A stretch of 64,000 bases of DNA from AP-15 sp963814805. GTDB lineage: Bacteria > Pseudomonadota > Alphaproteobacteria > ATCC43930 > CGMCC-115725. The DNA lies in NCBI GenBank assembly GCA_963814805.1, contig CAWFER010000007.1, positions 330,600 to 394,599 on the forward strand. Direction: 5' to 3'. The notes beneath the pieces are model-generated. The model did no database searches and was not told the DNA's origin. It saw nothing but the letters and a program-made list of their open reading frames with translations. Position 1 is the stretch's first letter. Every line of letters starts with the position of its first letter. The position numbers and the translations under genes are program-made. Shown here piece by piece: positions 47,584 to 55,655 of this stretch.

Positions 47584-48984
47584 CTACTGGCCCCGGCCGC
47601 ACCAGCACTGGCGAAAATCCGCCGGCACGATGTGGCCGGTGGCGCAGTCATTGGCCCGGACCTCGTCGGCGCCGCCGCGATTCTCGGTCCAATAGACCGG
47701 GCTCGAGACCGCGAACAACGTGCGCCACTCGGCGCGGTCCGCGGGCACGGTCGTGATCATCGCGTAGAGCCGCTCGAGGTTCGGCAGATTGACCCGCGGC
47801 AGGCGCCATTCATGGCTGAAAGTATATTCCACCTGCCAGCGGAGCGGGATCGCGGCGTCAGCCTCGCCGAGGTTGGTCACGCCGTAAGTGGTCTCGTCGA
47901 GGATGGTTCCCGCCCGGTCGAAGTCGACGGTGCGGAACGCCGGGTTCTGACCGAAAATCGGGCTCAGCGCCGGGGTGATCAGGGTAAACCCGAAATATTG
48001 GCCTCGGTCGCCGATCAGCCGGAAATCGTCCATGTGAGTGTGGCCGGCGAAGCTCGCCCGAATCGTGCCGGCAAAGCGGCGCATCAGATCGGCGAAGGGC
48101 GCCGCATAGCGGCCCCGCCACATCGGGATAATCTTGTCCGGGCATGCGCCTCGGCGCCAGGTGGCGTAGCCGTCGATGCCGGGCGGGATGTGATAGACGA
48201 GCCACACCGGCTGATGCGCCCGGCGCGCCGCGGTGAGCTCGACCTGGAGCCAGCTCAGGGTCGCCCGGCCGGGGTCGGCGCCGGATTGCGGGCCGCATTT
48301 ATTCTGATAGTTTCGCGAAAAGAATATCGTATTTGCGAGCAATATCCGCAGCCCGTCCACCGTGGCCTCGGCATTGCCGTAGCTGGTCCATCCTTGCGCC
48401 AGCCCGGGCTCGGTTCCGGCATCGCCGAGAAGCGCGCGCACGATCGGCAAAGTGTCGGCGAGGAACGGCCCGTTTGGCTGCAGCCGGTGATCGCCGCAAT
48501 CGGCGTCGTTGTTGCCGAGCACCGGCAAGATCGGCGTCGCCGGAAAATCGCGCTCAAACTGCAATGCCAGAAACTGCATCGTGCGGCGGACAAAGCGGCG
48601 ATAGGCCGCATCCGAGTGGTCATGCGCCGCGGCGTCGAATTTGTTGCGGAACTGGTGCGCGAGGAAATCGCCCGGCAGCAGCACCATGTCCGGCCGCGGC
48701 AGGGTTCGCTTGATTTGCTGGATCGCCGAGCGCAATAGCGGCCAGTTGGTGTCGCTGCCGTAACGGCTGGGCTTCTGGCTGCCGGCGCTGGTGAAAATCG
48801 CCTGCCATTGCGCCGGCTCGGCCGCGGCCAGCCGATCGACCAGCCCCGGCTCGGCCATCGGATCGAAATGGATATCCGACAGCACCAGCAGCCGCCCCGC
48901 GGCGGCTGCGGCGTCCACCGCCCGGCTCGGGGCCGCGGCGAGCAAAACCGCCGCAAGTACCCACACGGCGGCGCGCAACAACAT
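47584..48984 (-). CDS. Secreted calcineurin-like metallophosphoesterase (sphingomyelinase-type)
   Basis: The 466-residue product has a signal peptide (MLLRAAVWVLAAVLLAAAPS, cleaved near SRA-VDA) and then the dimetal motifs in order: VLSDIHFDP (residue about 40), MVLLPGDFLAH, LPVLGNNDADCGDH, VWLVYHIPPGID and SFAGHTHMDDFRL. This is the acid-sphingomyelinase-like branch of calcineurin phosphoesterases, often periplasmic and acting on phosphodiester lipids or nucleotides. Cysteines in ADCGD, NKCGP and GACPDK may form disulfides. The open frame extends to 49200 but similarity starts at 48984. It converges on upp, with 27 bases between. Confidence 0.88.
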   Translation of the reverse strand: MLLRAAVWVLAAVLLAAAPSRAVDAAAAAGRLLVLSDIHFDPMAEPGLVDRLAAAEPAQWQAIFTSAGSQKPSRYGSDTNWPLLRSAIQQIKRTLPRPDMVLLPGDFLAHQFRNKFDAAAHDHSDAAYRRFVRRTMQFLALQFERDFPATPILPVLGNNDADCGDHRLQPNGPFLADTLPIVRALLGDAGTEPGLAQGWTSYGNAEATVDGLRILLANTIFFSRNYQNKCGPQSGADPGRATLSWLQVELTAARRAHQPVWLVYHIPPGIDGYATWRRGACPDKIIPMWRGRYAAPFADLMRRFAGTIRASFAGHTHMDDFRLIGDRGQYFGFTLITPALSPIFGQNPAFRTVDFDRAGTILDETTYGVTNLGEADAAIPLRWQVEYTFSHEWRLPRVNLPNLERLYAMITTVPADRAEWRTLFAVSSPVYWTENRGGADEVRANDCATGHIVPADFRQCWCGRGQ

Positions 48985-49118
48985 CCCGGCCGACCCTGGG
49001 CATCTCACCGAGGTGCGCCGGCGCTGGGCTATGGCTCGCCACGCTGAGACGTGGCGGCCGGAGGGTGCAATCGGATCCGCCCGCCGCACCTCTCGCAGCG
49101 CCGCACCGCCCGATCGGC

Positions 49119-50174
49119 TCAATGAAACGCCGGCTTGACCTTTTCGCACAAGAGTTGCAGCGATTTCAGCACCCGCTCGTTGGGGATCTTGGTGCCGCAA
49201 TTCATCTCGGCGAGGATGCCGTCGAGGCCCAGCTCCTGCTGTAGGCCCATCAGCCGGTCGGTAACCTCTCCGGGGGTGCCGACGATGATCTTGTCGCGCA
49301 ACGCCTCGTCATAGCTGATCGTCTGCAGCCGGCGGCCGCGCGCCGCCCGATCCTCGACCGCGCGCACCCCGGCCCGGCTCGCCGAGTCTTCGAGCCGCTC
49401 GCCGAGGTAGCGATAGAAATACATGATGCTCTCTTCCGGCTCCTCGCGGGCCTGTTGCGCGGTCTCGGCGACATAAACCGGGGCGCGCAGGAACACTTGG
49501 CCTTCGCCCGGATGGCCGGCGCCCTTGTACGCTTCGCGATAGGCGCGGATGTTCGGGGCCAACTCCTCGAGCGTGCCGAGACGCACCGCGACGAACACCC
49601 CATGGCCGAGCTTGCCGATCGCCGGAAAGGTGTCGGCGCTGTTGGCGGCGATGCGGATCTCCGGCCAGGGCTGCTGAAAGGGCTTCGGGGTCAGCCGGAC
49701 ATTGTCGTATTTGTAGTATTTGCCCGAATAGGAAAAACTGTCCTCGGTCCAGGCCCGCTTGAGGATTTCGAGCGTCTCGGCAAAGCGCTCGCGGCTCTCG
49801 CCATAGGGCACGCCATAGGCCTCGTAGGTGCGCGGAAAGCCGCTGCGGCCGACGCCGAAGATCAGCCGGCCCTCGCTGATCTGATCGACCGTGGCGGCCT
49901 CCTCGGCGATGCGCAGCGGATGGCACAGCGGCAAGACCTGGACCCCGGTGCCGATCCGCATCCGCTTGGTGCGCGCGGCGATGGCGCTGGCGATGGTCAA
50001 CGGCGCCGAGCATACCGAGCGCTCCGGGGCGATGTGGATTTCGGCCAGCCACATCGCGTCGAGCCCCCAGCGTTCGGCGGCGTCGACCTGGGCGAACGAC
50101 TCGGCGAACGCCGCCCTCTGGCTGGTTCCGGCCGGGCATTGAAACTCGTGAAACATCCCGAATTCAAACGGCAT
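49119..50174 (-). CDS. LLM-class flavin-dependent oxidoreductase
   Basis: The 351-residue protein starts MPFEFGMFHEFQCPAGTSQR after an AGGAG ribosome site. Luciferase-like features: FAQVDAAERWGLDAMWLAEI, RMRIGTGVQVLPLCHPLRIA, VDQISEGRLIFGVGRSGFPR and IIVGTPGEVTDRLMGLQQEL. Such enzymes use reduced FMN to oxygenate or dehydrogenate a small substrate, which is unknown here. It differs clearly from the LLM protein at 12.9 kb. An open upstream extension to 50348 lacks similarity. It lies just at the left edge of the AT-rich island. Confidence 0.9.
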   Translation of the reverse strand: MPFEFGMFHEFQCPAGTSQRAAFAESFAQVDAAERWGLDAMWLAEIHIAPERSVCSAPLTIASAIAARTKRMRIGTGVQVLPLCHPLRIAEEAATVDQISEGRLIFGVGRSGFPRTYEAYGVPYGESRERFAETLEILKRAWTEDSFSYSGKYYKYDNVRLTPKPFQQPWPEIRIAANSADTFPAIGKLGHGVFVAVRLGTLEELAPNIRAYREAYKGAGHPGEGQVFLRAPVYVAETAQQAREEPEESIMYFYRYLGERLEDSASRAGVRAVEDRAARGRRLQTISYDEALRDKIIVGTPGEVTDRLMGLQQELGLDGILAEMNCGTKIPNERVLKSLQLLCEKVKPAFH

Positions 50175-50707
50175 TCCGACTTCTCCTGTTTCCTGGTCCT
50201 GTTGCCCGGTGATGGCCCGCCCCACCGCCCGGCAGAACCGACCCCTCAAGTGCTGACGCAGACGGCGCTCGCAATTCGGCGTGCCGTTCGATGACCGTCG
50301 AGCAATCACCTTAGAATTGTCCGGGCGGCGATGCCAGACAAGAAGCACCCGGCTGCCGGCAATGGGTTATGCGGAAATCGCCGGCCGCGGGCCGCCGCCG
50401 GCCTGCGCCGGATCGGCGATTGTCGAGGTCTGGCCGGAAGTCCACACGCACGGTGAACATCCGGAAAAAGTTAAGTACGAAAGCTCGGGCCGGGCGGGCA
50501 GGTAAAAGAACTATCTGAGAATACGCCAGACGAAATCTGTTAAGATTTCGTTGAACAATTATTACCACTTTCTTGCATCTTACAAAAATCGATCACATGA
50601 GACCATTCTAAGTATTATTTAATTATTTTTCGCAAGCATAGCCAGTGTGGCAACCGCATCCCAATGGGGGCTGTCGCCCGGATTTAAACCCTGGCAACGG
50701 GCTAGCT
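50175..50707. other. Intergenic region with AT-rich core at the left edge of the accessory island
   Basis: The first half (to about 50490) is ordinary GC-rich DNA with no gene. From about 50510 to 50640 the sequence turns strongly AT-rich (for example TTAAGATTTCGTTGAACAAT and TATTATTTAATTATTTTTCG), quite unlike the rest of the window. This stretch probably carries the promoter of the next gene and marks a composition boundary. I see no repeat or attachment site. Confidence 0.5.
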
Positions 50708-51533
50708 ATGCTTACATCTAATCTAACCGAGCTTTCAACGATACAGTCGGCAATCGAGGGCCACCTCGAGGCGACCGCTCGCGATCGGATCTCGTTACGG
50801 GTAAGACAAGATTTCGATAAATACGCGGCCATTCGACGCGCCCACGGCGATCTTCACTTAAATCAAGCGTTCGACCCCCGCTTCACGCTCTTCACGGATC
50901 GAGATTTCTGGATAATGGCCGGAGATAGACAGGGTCAGCCAATAGGGACCTATTGCGTCCGCAATCTCCTTATCCAGAATTTCTACTCCCTCGTCCGTTT
51001 CGCAATCCCTTTGGTTTGGAGGTCGACCGCGACCTGACGATCCAACTTTCAACCCCAATTGCAAAATCCCGCCGTTCGGGGGCCACGTCTTACACGGAGG
51101 CGGGTTGTGGATTCGCAGAGATCACCGGGGCTCATCCAGATTAGCCCACATTCTCCCCCGCCTTGGGCGGGCCATCGCGCTGCAAAACTGGCCCCTAGAT
51201 TACGACACCGGGATGATACGCGATAATCCAGGGGACAGCGAGAGGATGTCCGATCGCAAGGCGTCATTTATGGGGAAGCGGATCTACGGGTTCGCCCGCG
51301 TCTGTCAATTGGTTCACGGATGGTTTCCGCCGGAAGGTCGCCAGGCGACTGTGCACCTCTGCCACTCCACACGAGTTGAGGCCGTCGCATCCCTTGCCGC
51401 GAGCTCGTTGCAACCCGAGCGAGCCTCCTACTGCATTTCGAGCCCGAACTCACGCTCATTTATCAGCGCGAGAATGTGGTCGACGCGCCGCCCGTCATTG
51501 GCGAGCGGTAAGAGCAACCTGGCATACGAATAG
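50708..51533 (+). pseudogene. GNAT-like acyltransferase family protein of unknown function, one apparent frameshift
   Basis: ATG 50708 opens MLTSNLTELSTIQSAIEGHL, followed by FDPRFTLFTDRDFWIMAGDR and IGTYCVRNLLIQNFYSLV. One base must be skipped near 50999 to continue with SQSLWFGGRPRPDDPTF, then FGGHVLHGGGLWIRRDHRGS, SRLAHILPRLGRAIALQNWP, MGKRIYGFARVCQLVHGWFP and LCHSTRVEAVASLAA. The RRDHRGSSRLAHILPRLG segment looks like the acetyl-CoA-binding loop of a GNAT fold; this is inference. After about 51428 the frame runs antisense to the next gene, so the natural stop has probably been lost or the ends overlap. Confidence 0.5.
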
Positions 51534-52435
51534 GCGACGCGGTCCTCGGTAACATTGATCAAATGATATCTGCTGCAGCCGGTCAGGACGACCTCCCGAT
51601 AATCCTCCAGGGCGTTTTCACGCATCAGTCCCATAGGCATTTGGCCGAGACTCTTCTCCGTGTAACCCGTGCCATAGGAGTTGGCCGCCCCCCAGAGGCG
51701 GAACCGATAACCAGTTGGCTCAGACTCGGAGGTGTCGAGAACGTGGGCTCTCCCCCCGGTTGTAGTGAGCACACCAAGGGCTGAGAGGGATTTAATCGAT
51801 GGCAGAAATACGCCACGGCAGGCGCTTCGCCAAACTTTTAGGACCGAGCCGACCCAGGCATCCGCCTTCGCGATCGAAGTGACCGGGCGAGACAGCCGTC
51901 TTGAGCAGTCTTCCTGAAATACCCGGAGGGACATGCCATCGCGGCCCCGGAAGGACCGAACTTGACCCGTGCCGACGCGAGGAGAAGGGGCTTGCCGTTT
52001 TCGCGGCGGAACGGCCGGTCCTTTCGCGGCTGCCGGGAAGGACAACCCAAGCGAGCCTCCCGCCCCGAGGATAGCCTCAACGCGCTTCAATCCCGCTCTG
52101 AGAGTAAAAAATATCTCATACTGCGCGGAAGCTACCTCGCGGTCTAGGAGCGCCAACACCAAGCGGCTGGGCGCGCGCCTAGCGATCTCGTAGAACGCAC
52201 CAAAGGCCGCTAAGTGCGACACGGTGGTCGGGTCTAGCGTAATAACTAGAGCGTCCCGGAGAGGGCGCATGTGCACAAATCCGAACTCTCGAATGGCGCG
52301 GTCGATAGGTTCAAAGTCGCCCGCGGAGACGCCGATCCTCTCTGCAAGGCAGAACCGGTCAGCTGCTAAGTGCCGTCCGGAATTATCAAACAGCGATGCC
52401 AATTTTCCAACACGCATATCTCTGCATCCCGCCAT
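51428..52435 (-). CDS. PAS_5-type domain protein with unassigned N-terminal domain
   Basis: The 335-residue protein ends with a PAS_5-like sensor domain (residues about 205-330): VWRSACRGVFLPSIKSLSAL, VLDTSESEPTGYRFRLWGAA, LEDYREVVLTGCSRYHLINV and YSYARLLLPLANDGRRVDHI. PAS_5 is a small-molecule-sensing fold common in Rhodospirillales. The first 110 residues (FGFVHMRPLRDALVITLDPT, FGAFYEIARRAPSRLVLALL) form another, regular-looking domain I cannot place. The middle, about residues 120-190, is basic and proline/arginine-rich and may itself contain frameshifted sequence. No output domain such as a kinase or GGDEF is attached. Confidence 0.55.
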   Translation of the reverse strand: MAGCRDMRVGKLASLFDNSGRHLAADRFCLAERIGVSAGDFEPIDRAIREFGFVHMRPLRDALVITLDPTTVSHLAAFGAFYEIARRAPSRLVLALLDREVASAQYEIFFTLRAGLKRVEAILGAGGSLGLSFPAAAKGPAVPPRKRQAPSPRVGTGQVRSFRGRDGMSLRVFQEDCSRRLSRPVTSIAKADAWVGSVLKVWRSACRGVFLPSIKSLSALGVLTTTGGRAHVLDTSESEPTGYRFRLWGAANSYGTGYTEKSLGQMPMGLMRENALEDYREVVLTGCSRYHLINVTEDRVAYSYARLLLPLANDGRRVDHILALINEREFGLEMQ

Positions 52436-52662
52436 TGCTGATTGTCAAACGCGCGGGTCTGTCGAATTCCACATACCCTGAGTGCGGCGCGCCTCGATCA
52501 GGACATAATATAAACACAAACAGGTCACAGCCGCGCGTCCAAACTGCGTCAGCCGCAAGCCCTAAGCAATCATTGCGGTTCCGTTTAACTATGTACGGTT
52601 GTATGGATTAATATATATCCATCCGAGCAGAGGTCGCGAGTTTCGGTCGCGAACGCCTCAGT

Positions 52663-52941
52663 TCAACCCACCGATAACATCGGCACTTTGCTTATCATCG
52701 GGTGGTCGTCAGGAAGAACAACCCAGACGTATCTCTTACCGACGGCGGCCGAAAGGAGGGAAGGTGTGTCCAAGGTCAGTATTTGCGCCGGTCCGGAATA
52801 TTCCGCACGGATGCGATCTCTATACACCCCCGCGCATTTTCCACAAAAGCAGAAGCGGGCTACCCCAATCTGCAAACCGACCACATCGTGGCATTCAAGG
52901 CAATGGAGGAGCTTCATAAGCGACCGGGAGCTCTGTAGCAT
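52663..52941 (-). CDS. Small zinc-ribbon protein, conserved hypothetical type
   Basis: The 92-residue frame contains HCLECHDVVGLQ and RFCFCGKCAGVYRD, a CxxC plus CxCxxC arrangement that should bind one zinc ion. EYSGPAQILTLDTPSLLSAA and a beta-rich end KRYVWVVLPDDHP follow. The pattern resembles short zinc-ribbon proteins found singly in Rhodospirillales accessory regions, of unknown function. Upstream and downstream are non-coding AT-richer DNA. The start is the first Met after an upstream stop; a later Met (MKLLHCLECH) is also possible. Confidence 0.5.
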   Translation of the reverse strand: MLQSSRSLMKLLHCLECHDVVGLQIGVARFCFCGKCAGVYRDRIRAEYSGPAQILTLDTPSLLSAAVGKRYVWVVLPDDHPMISKVPMLSVG

Positions 52942-53087
52942 CAGTCGCTACTTTGCCCAAAAGGGTTAAGTTAGGCAAGGGGCTGGGCGCATAGCGAGTG
53001 TTGGCCTTAGGGCCTCCATTGCGGGTCGCTGGGGGATCGGGCGCACGAAAGCGCGTCCCGCGCGGCAGCGGGCGCTCGCATAGATGA

Positions 53088-53513
53088 CTATTGCCCCTCC
53101 GGCTGACAAAACAGGATATAGGGCAGGCGCCTCGACGAGAAGAGCGAGGGTAACGTAATATATTTCGGCACCATCCTCCAGCTAATGGAGTGCATCTGGA
53201 CAATGAAATTGGTTATGATATCACCTGAGAAAGGCAGATCGACACGTTCGGTGAAATTACATGCAAATTCACAGAATTCTTCGAAGACCGGGTGTCCACT
53301 TAATACACTCATACAGCCAAGCCCCATAAGTGGTTCAGTGAACGATCTTACCGATCGACCATCCAGAATGAGGCTTTCCAATGTCAGCAGCGCAGTTCGT
53401 GGATTGTCACAACCAACGATGTTATAACGGATGCGCCTTCGTTCGGTAATAGCCGATATAAAATACCGTTTACTATCTAGTATATTTGTCACCTCCAAGA
53501 GGCGATGTGCCAT
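53088..53513 (-). CDS. Possible small PAS_5-like sensor protein
   Basis: The 141-residue frame has no long hydrophobic stretch. It reads AITERRRIRYNIVGCDNPRT, LTLESLILDGRSVRSFTEPL and EFACNFTERVDLPFSGDIIT followed by NFIVQMHSISWR. The last part recalls the closing strands of PAS_5 domains (a YxRxLLPLxxDGxxVD-like pattern), so it could be a divergent relative of the protein at 51.4-52.4 kb. GC content is well below the window average. Similarity is weak; it might not be expressed. Confidence 0.4.
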   Translation of the reverse strand: MAHRLLEVTNILDSKRYFISAITERRRIRYNIVGCDNPRTALLTLESLILDGRSVRSFTEPLMGLGCMSVLSGHPVFEEFCEFACNFTERVDLPFSGDIITNFIVQMHSISWRMVPKYITLPSLFSSRRLPYILFCQPEGQ

Positions 53514-53532
53514 AATCCAGAAATTTCCTAGG

Positions 53533-53754
53533 TCAAGAGCTTTTTGCTGCCGCCGCCGGTTCTTCCGCCTCCGTGCGCAACTCTTTCAGCAGCAGCCTGA
53601 GAGCGGCGTCGACAATAACCAGGGTGGCCCTCACCTCACATCGGGCTCGCCCTCGCAATTCAGTCGATGCGGAGCGGACGAAAGCTAGCGCGTTTTCGAT
53701 CCCGAGCGCAATTCCGTCTTCCCACCTGGTCATAGCCACCCCAGCCTCCCCCAA
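53533..53754 (-). CDS. Possible small protein of unknown function
   Basis: The 73-residue frame starts MGEAGVAMTRWEDGIALGIE. It is helical, with alternating charged and hydrophobic residues (ELRGRARCEVRATLVIVDAA, LLLKELRTEAEEPAAAAK). No family recognised. It lies alone between the AT-rich stretch and the truncated capsule gene. Confidence 0.25.
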   Translation of the reverse strand: MGEAGVAMTRWEDGIALGIENALAFVRSASTELRGRARCEVRATLVIVDAALRLLLKELRTEAEEPAAAAKSS

Positions 53755-53941
53755 GGTCCAGCTCGCCCCGGGTGCGGGTGGCGATCACGGCATCATTGCG
53801 GCGCTGCGTCAATGATCTGTCTCGATCTCGTCTTATTGGCGTCCGAACGGTATGAAATCTAAACATAGCTTAAGCCGTATTTCCGAGCGCAGCGGGAGGG
53901 TGCGTTGCTGATACGCCGGAAAGCGGGAGAAGGCCGCGATG

Positions 53942-54290
53942 ACCCCGGTCGTTTTCCGAGCTCGACGACTATTTCGACATGCCGGTCAACACCTATTCGG
54001 CCGGGATGCGCGCCCGGCTCGCCTTTGCCGCCTGTCTCGCCATCGACTTCGACGTCTATCTGATCGACGAGGTGACCGAGATCGGCGATCAGCGTTTTCG
54101 CCGCAAATGCGCCGCGGCGTTCCGCGAGCGCATGGCTCGCTCCGACATCATCCTGGCGACCCACAACCCGCAGACCTTGCGGCAATATTGCGACCGTGGC
54201 GCGGTGCTCGCCGATGGCGCGCTGTTCCTTTACGACGACATCGGCACGGCGCTCAGCCGCTACCATCGCATCCTGCACGAGCGCAATTGA
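53942..54290 (+). pseudogene. Capsule polysaccharide export ATPase (KpsT-like), C-terminal half
   Basis: The frame opens just after a stop at 53937-53939. It reads FSELDDYFDMPVNTYSAGMR (ABC signature region in divergent form), AACLAIDFDVYLIDEVTEIG (Walker B with the catalytic Glu) and RSDIILATHNPQTLRQYCDR (switch His). The Walker A half, about 115 residues, is missing, and the DNA before it is AT-richer and unrelated, so the island has replaced the 5' end. Stop at 54288-54290 overlaps the ATG of the next gene. In intact systems it powers export of capsular polysaccharide together with an inner-membrane permease not found here. Confidence 0.85.
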
Positions 54291-55577
54291 TGGGCGCGCC
54301 GCAAGCCATGGCCGAGCCCGCCGCCGAAGCCCGCCCAAGCCAAGCCGCAGCGCCGCCGCCTAGCGCAATCGTCGCATTGCCGAACGAGGCTGCGTTGCCG
54401 GTCCGCGCCAGCAGCAATGGCGGGCTCGCGGTCTGGCGCGGCCGCCCCGCGGCGGCGTGGGCCGGGGCCGCGGCGCCGCGCCGGCGTCTGTCTTTCGGTT
54501 TTGTCGCGTTCGTGCTGATCGTGGCGCTGCCGGTGACGCTCGCCGCGATCTATTACTTTTTCATCGCCGCCGACCAGTATGTCGCCGAATTCCGCTTTGG
54601 CCTGCGCTCCGCCGAACCGGTGCGCGCCGAATTCGGGCTCCCTGTTTCAGGCCGGCGCCGGGCAAACCCGGATCGGGCTGGATTCCTACGTCGTCGTCCA
54701 ATACATCGCCAGCCGCGCGATCATCGACGATCTCGATAAGACCATCGACGTGCGGCGGATGTTTTCGTCGCCCAAAGCCGATTGGCTGGCCCGGCTGCAT
54801 CTGCCGGCGCCGATCGAGGACGTCGTCACCTATTGGCGCGGCCAGGTGGATGCGTTCTTCGACCCGACCAACGGCACCATCGTGGTCAAGGCCCGCGCCT
54901 TTACCCCCGAAGACGCGCTCAGGCTGGCGCAGGGAATCCTCGCCTCCTCCGAGCGCCTGGTCAATGATCTGTCGGCCCGGGCGCGCCGCGACGCGCTGCG
55001 CGATTCGCAGCATGACGTGCGCCGGACCGAGCAACGCCTCGCCGCAGCACTCGTCAAGCTGCGCCAGTTTCGCGACAAGGAAGGGGTGATCGACCCGCGC
55101 AAGCAGGCCGATGCGAGCGCCGCGCTCGACGGGCGGGTTCGCGACGATCTGGTTCGCGCCGATACGCAACTCTCGACGCTCCAGCAATACCTGCAAGCCG
55201 ACGCGCCGGCGCTGAAGCTGCTCCAGGCGCGCATCCAGGCCCTCGAGGCGCAGCGCAAGACGATCGAGAGCGAGGTCACCGACAACGCCGCCAGCAATTC
55301 GCAGGCCCTGTCGCGGATCATGGGCTCTTACGAGGAGCTCGAAAGCGAGCGCAGCTTCGCCGAAACCGCGTATCGGCACGCGCTCGAGGCGCTCGACCGC
55401 GCGCGCATGAATGCCGACCGCCAGCACCTCTATATCGCTGACTTCGTCCAGCCGCAGCTGCCCGAGGAGGCGCTGTACCCGCGCCGCCTGCGTTCGATCG
55501 GCATCGTCTTTCTGATCGCCTTCGCCGCCTGGGCGATCGGCTGCCTGACGGTCCGTTCGGTGCGGGACCACCTCTAG
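54290..55577 (+). pseudogene. Capsule export inner-membrane protein (KpsE/CtrB-like), one apparent frameshift
   Basis: Joined length about 428 residues. The N-terminal cytoplasmic segment is followed by a membrane helix (SFGFVAFVLIVALPVTLAAI), YYFFIAADQYVAEFRFGLRS, and a long periplasmic coiled coil from about residue 220 (DAALDGRVRDDLVRADTQL-like, LQARIQALEAQRKTIESEV). It ends with a second helix near IGIVFLIAFAAWAIGCLTVR. A single extra T near 54632 (GCCGAATTCGGGC) splits it; removing it reads AESGSLFQAGAGQTRIGLDS. KpsE links the export ATPase/permease to the outer-membrane channel. The gene overlaps the kpsT fragment by one base. Confidence 0.87.
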
Positions 55578-55655
55578 GGTGGCGGGCGATATCCACAATC
55601 GCGGCAAGCGGGCCGCCGGCGATTTCGGGCTAGCCCTCGGTCGGAGAGACAAATC

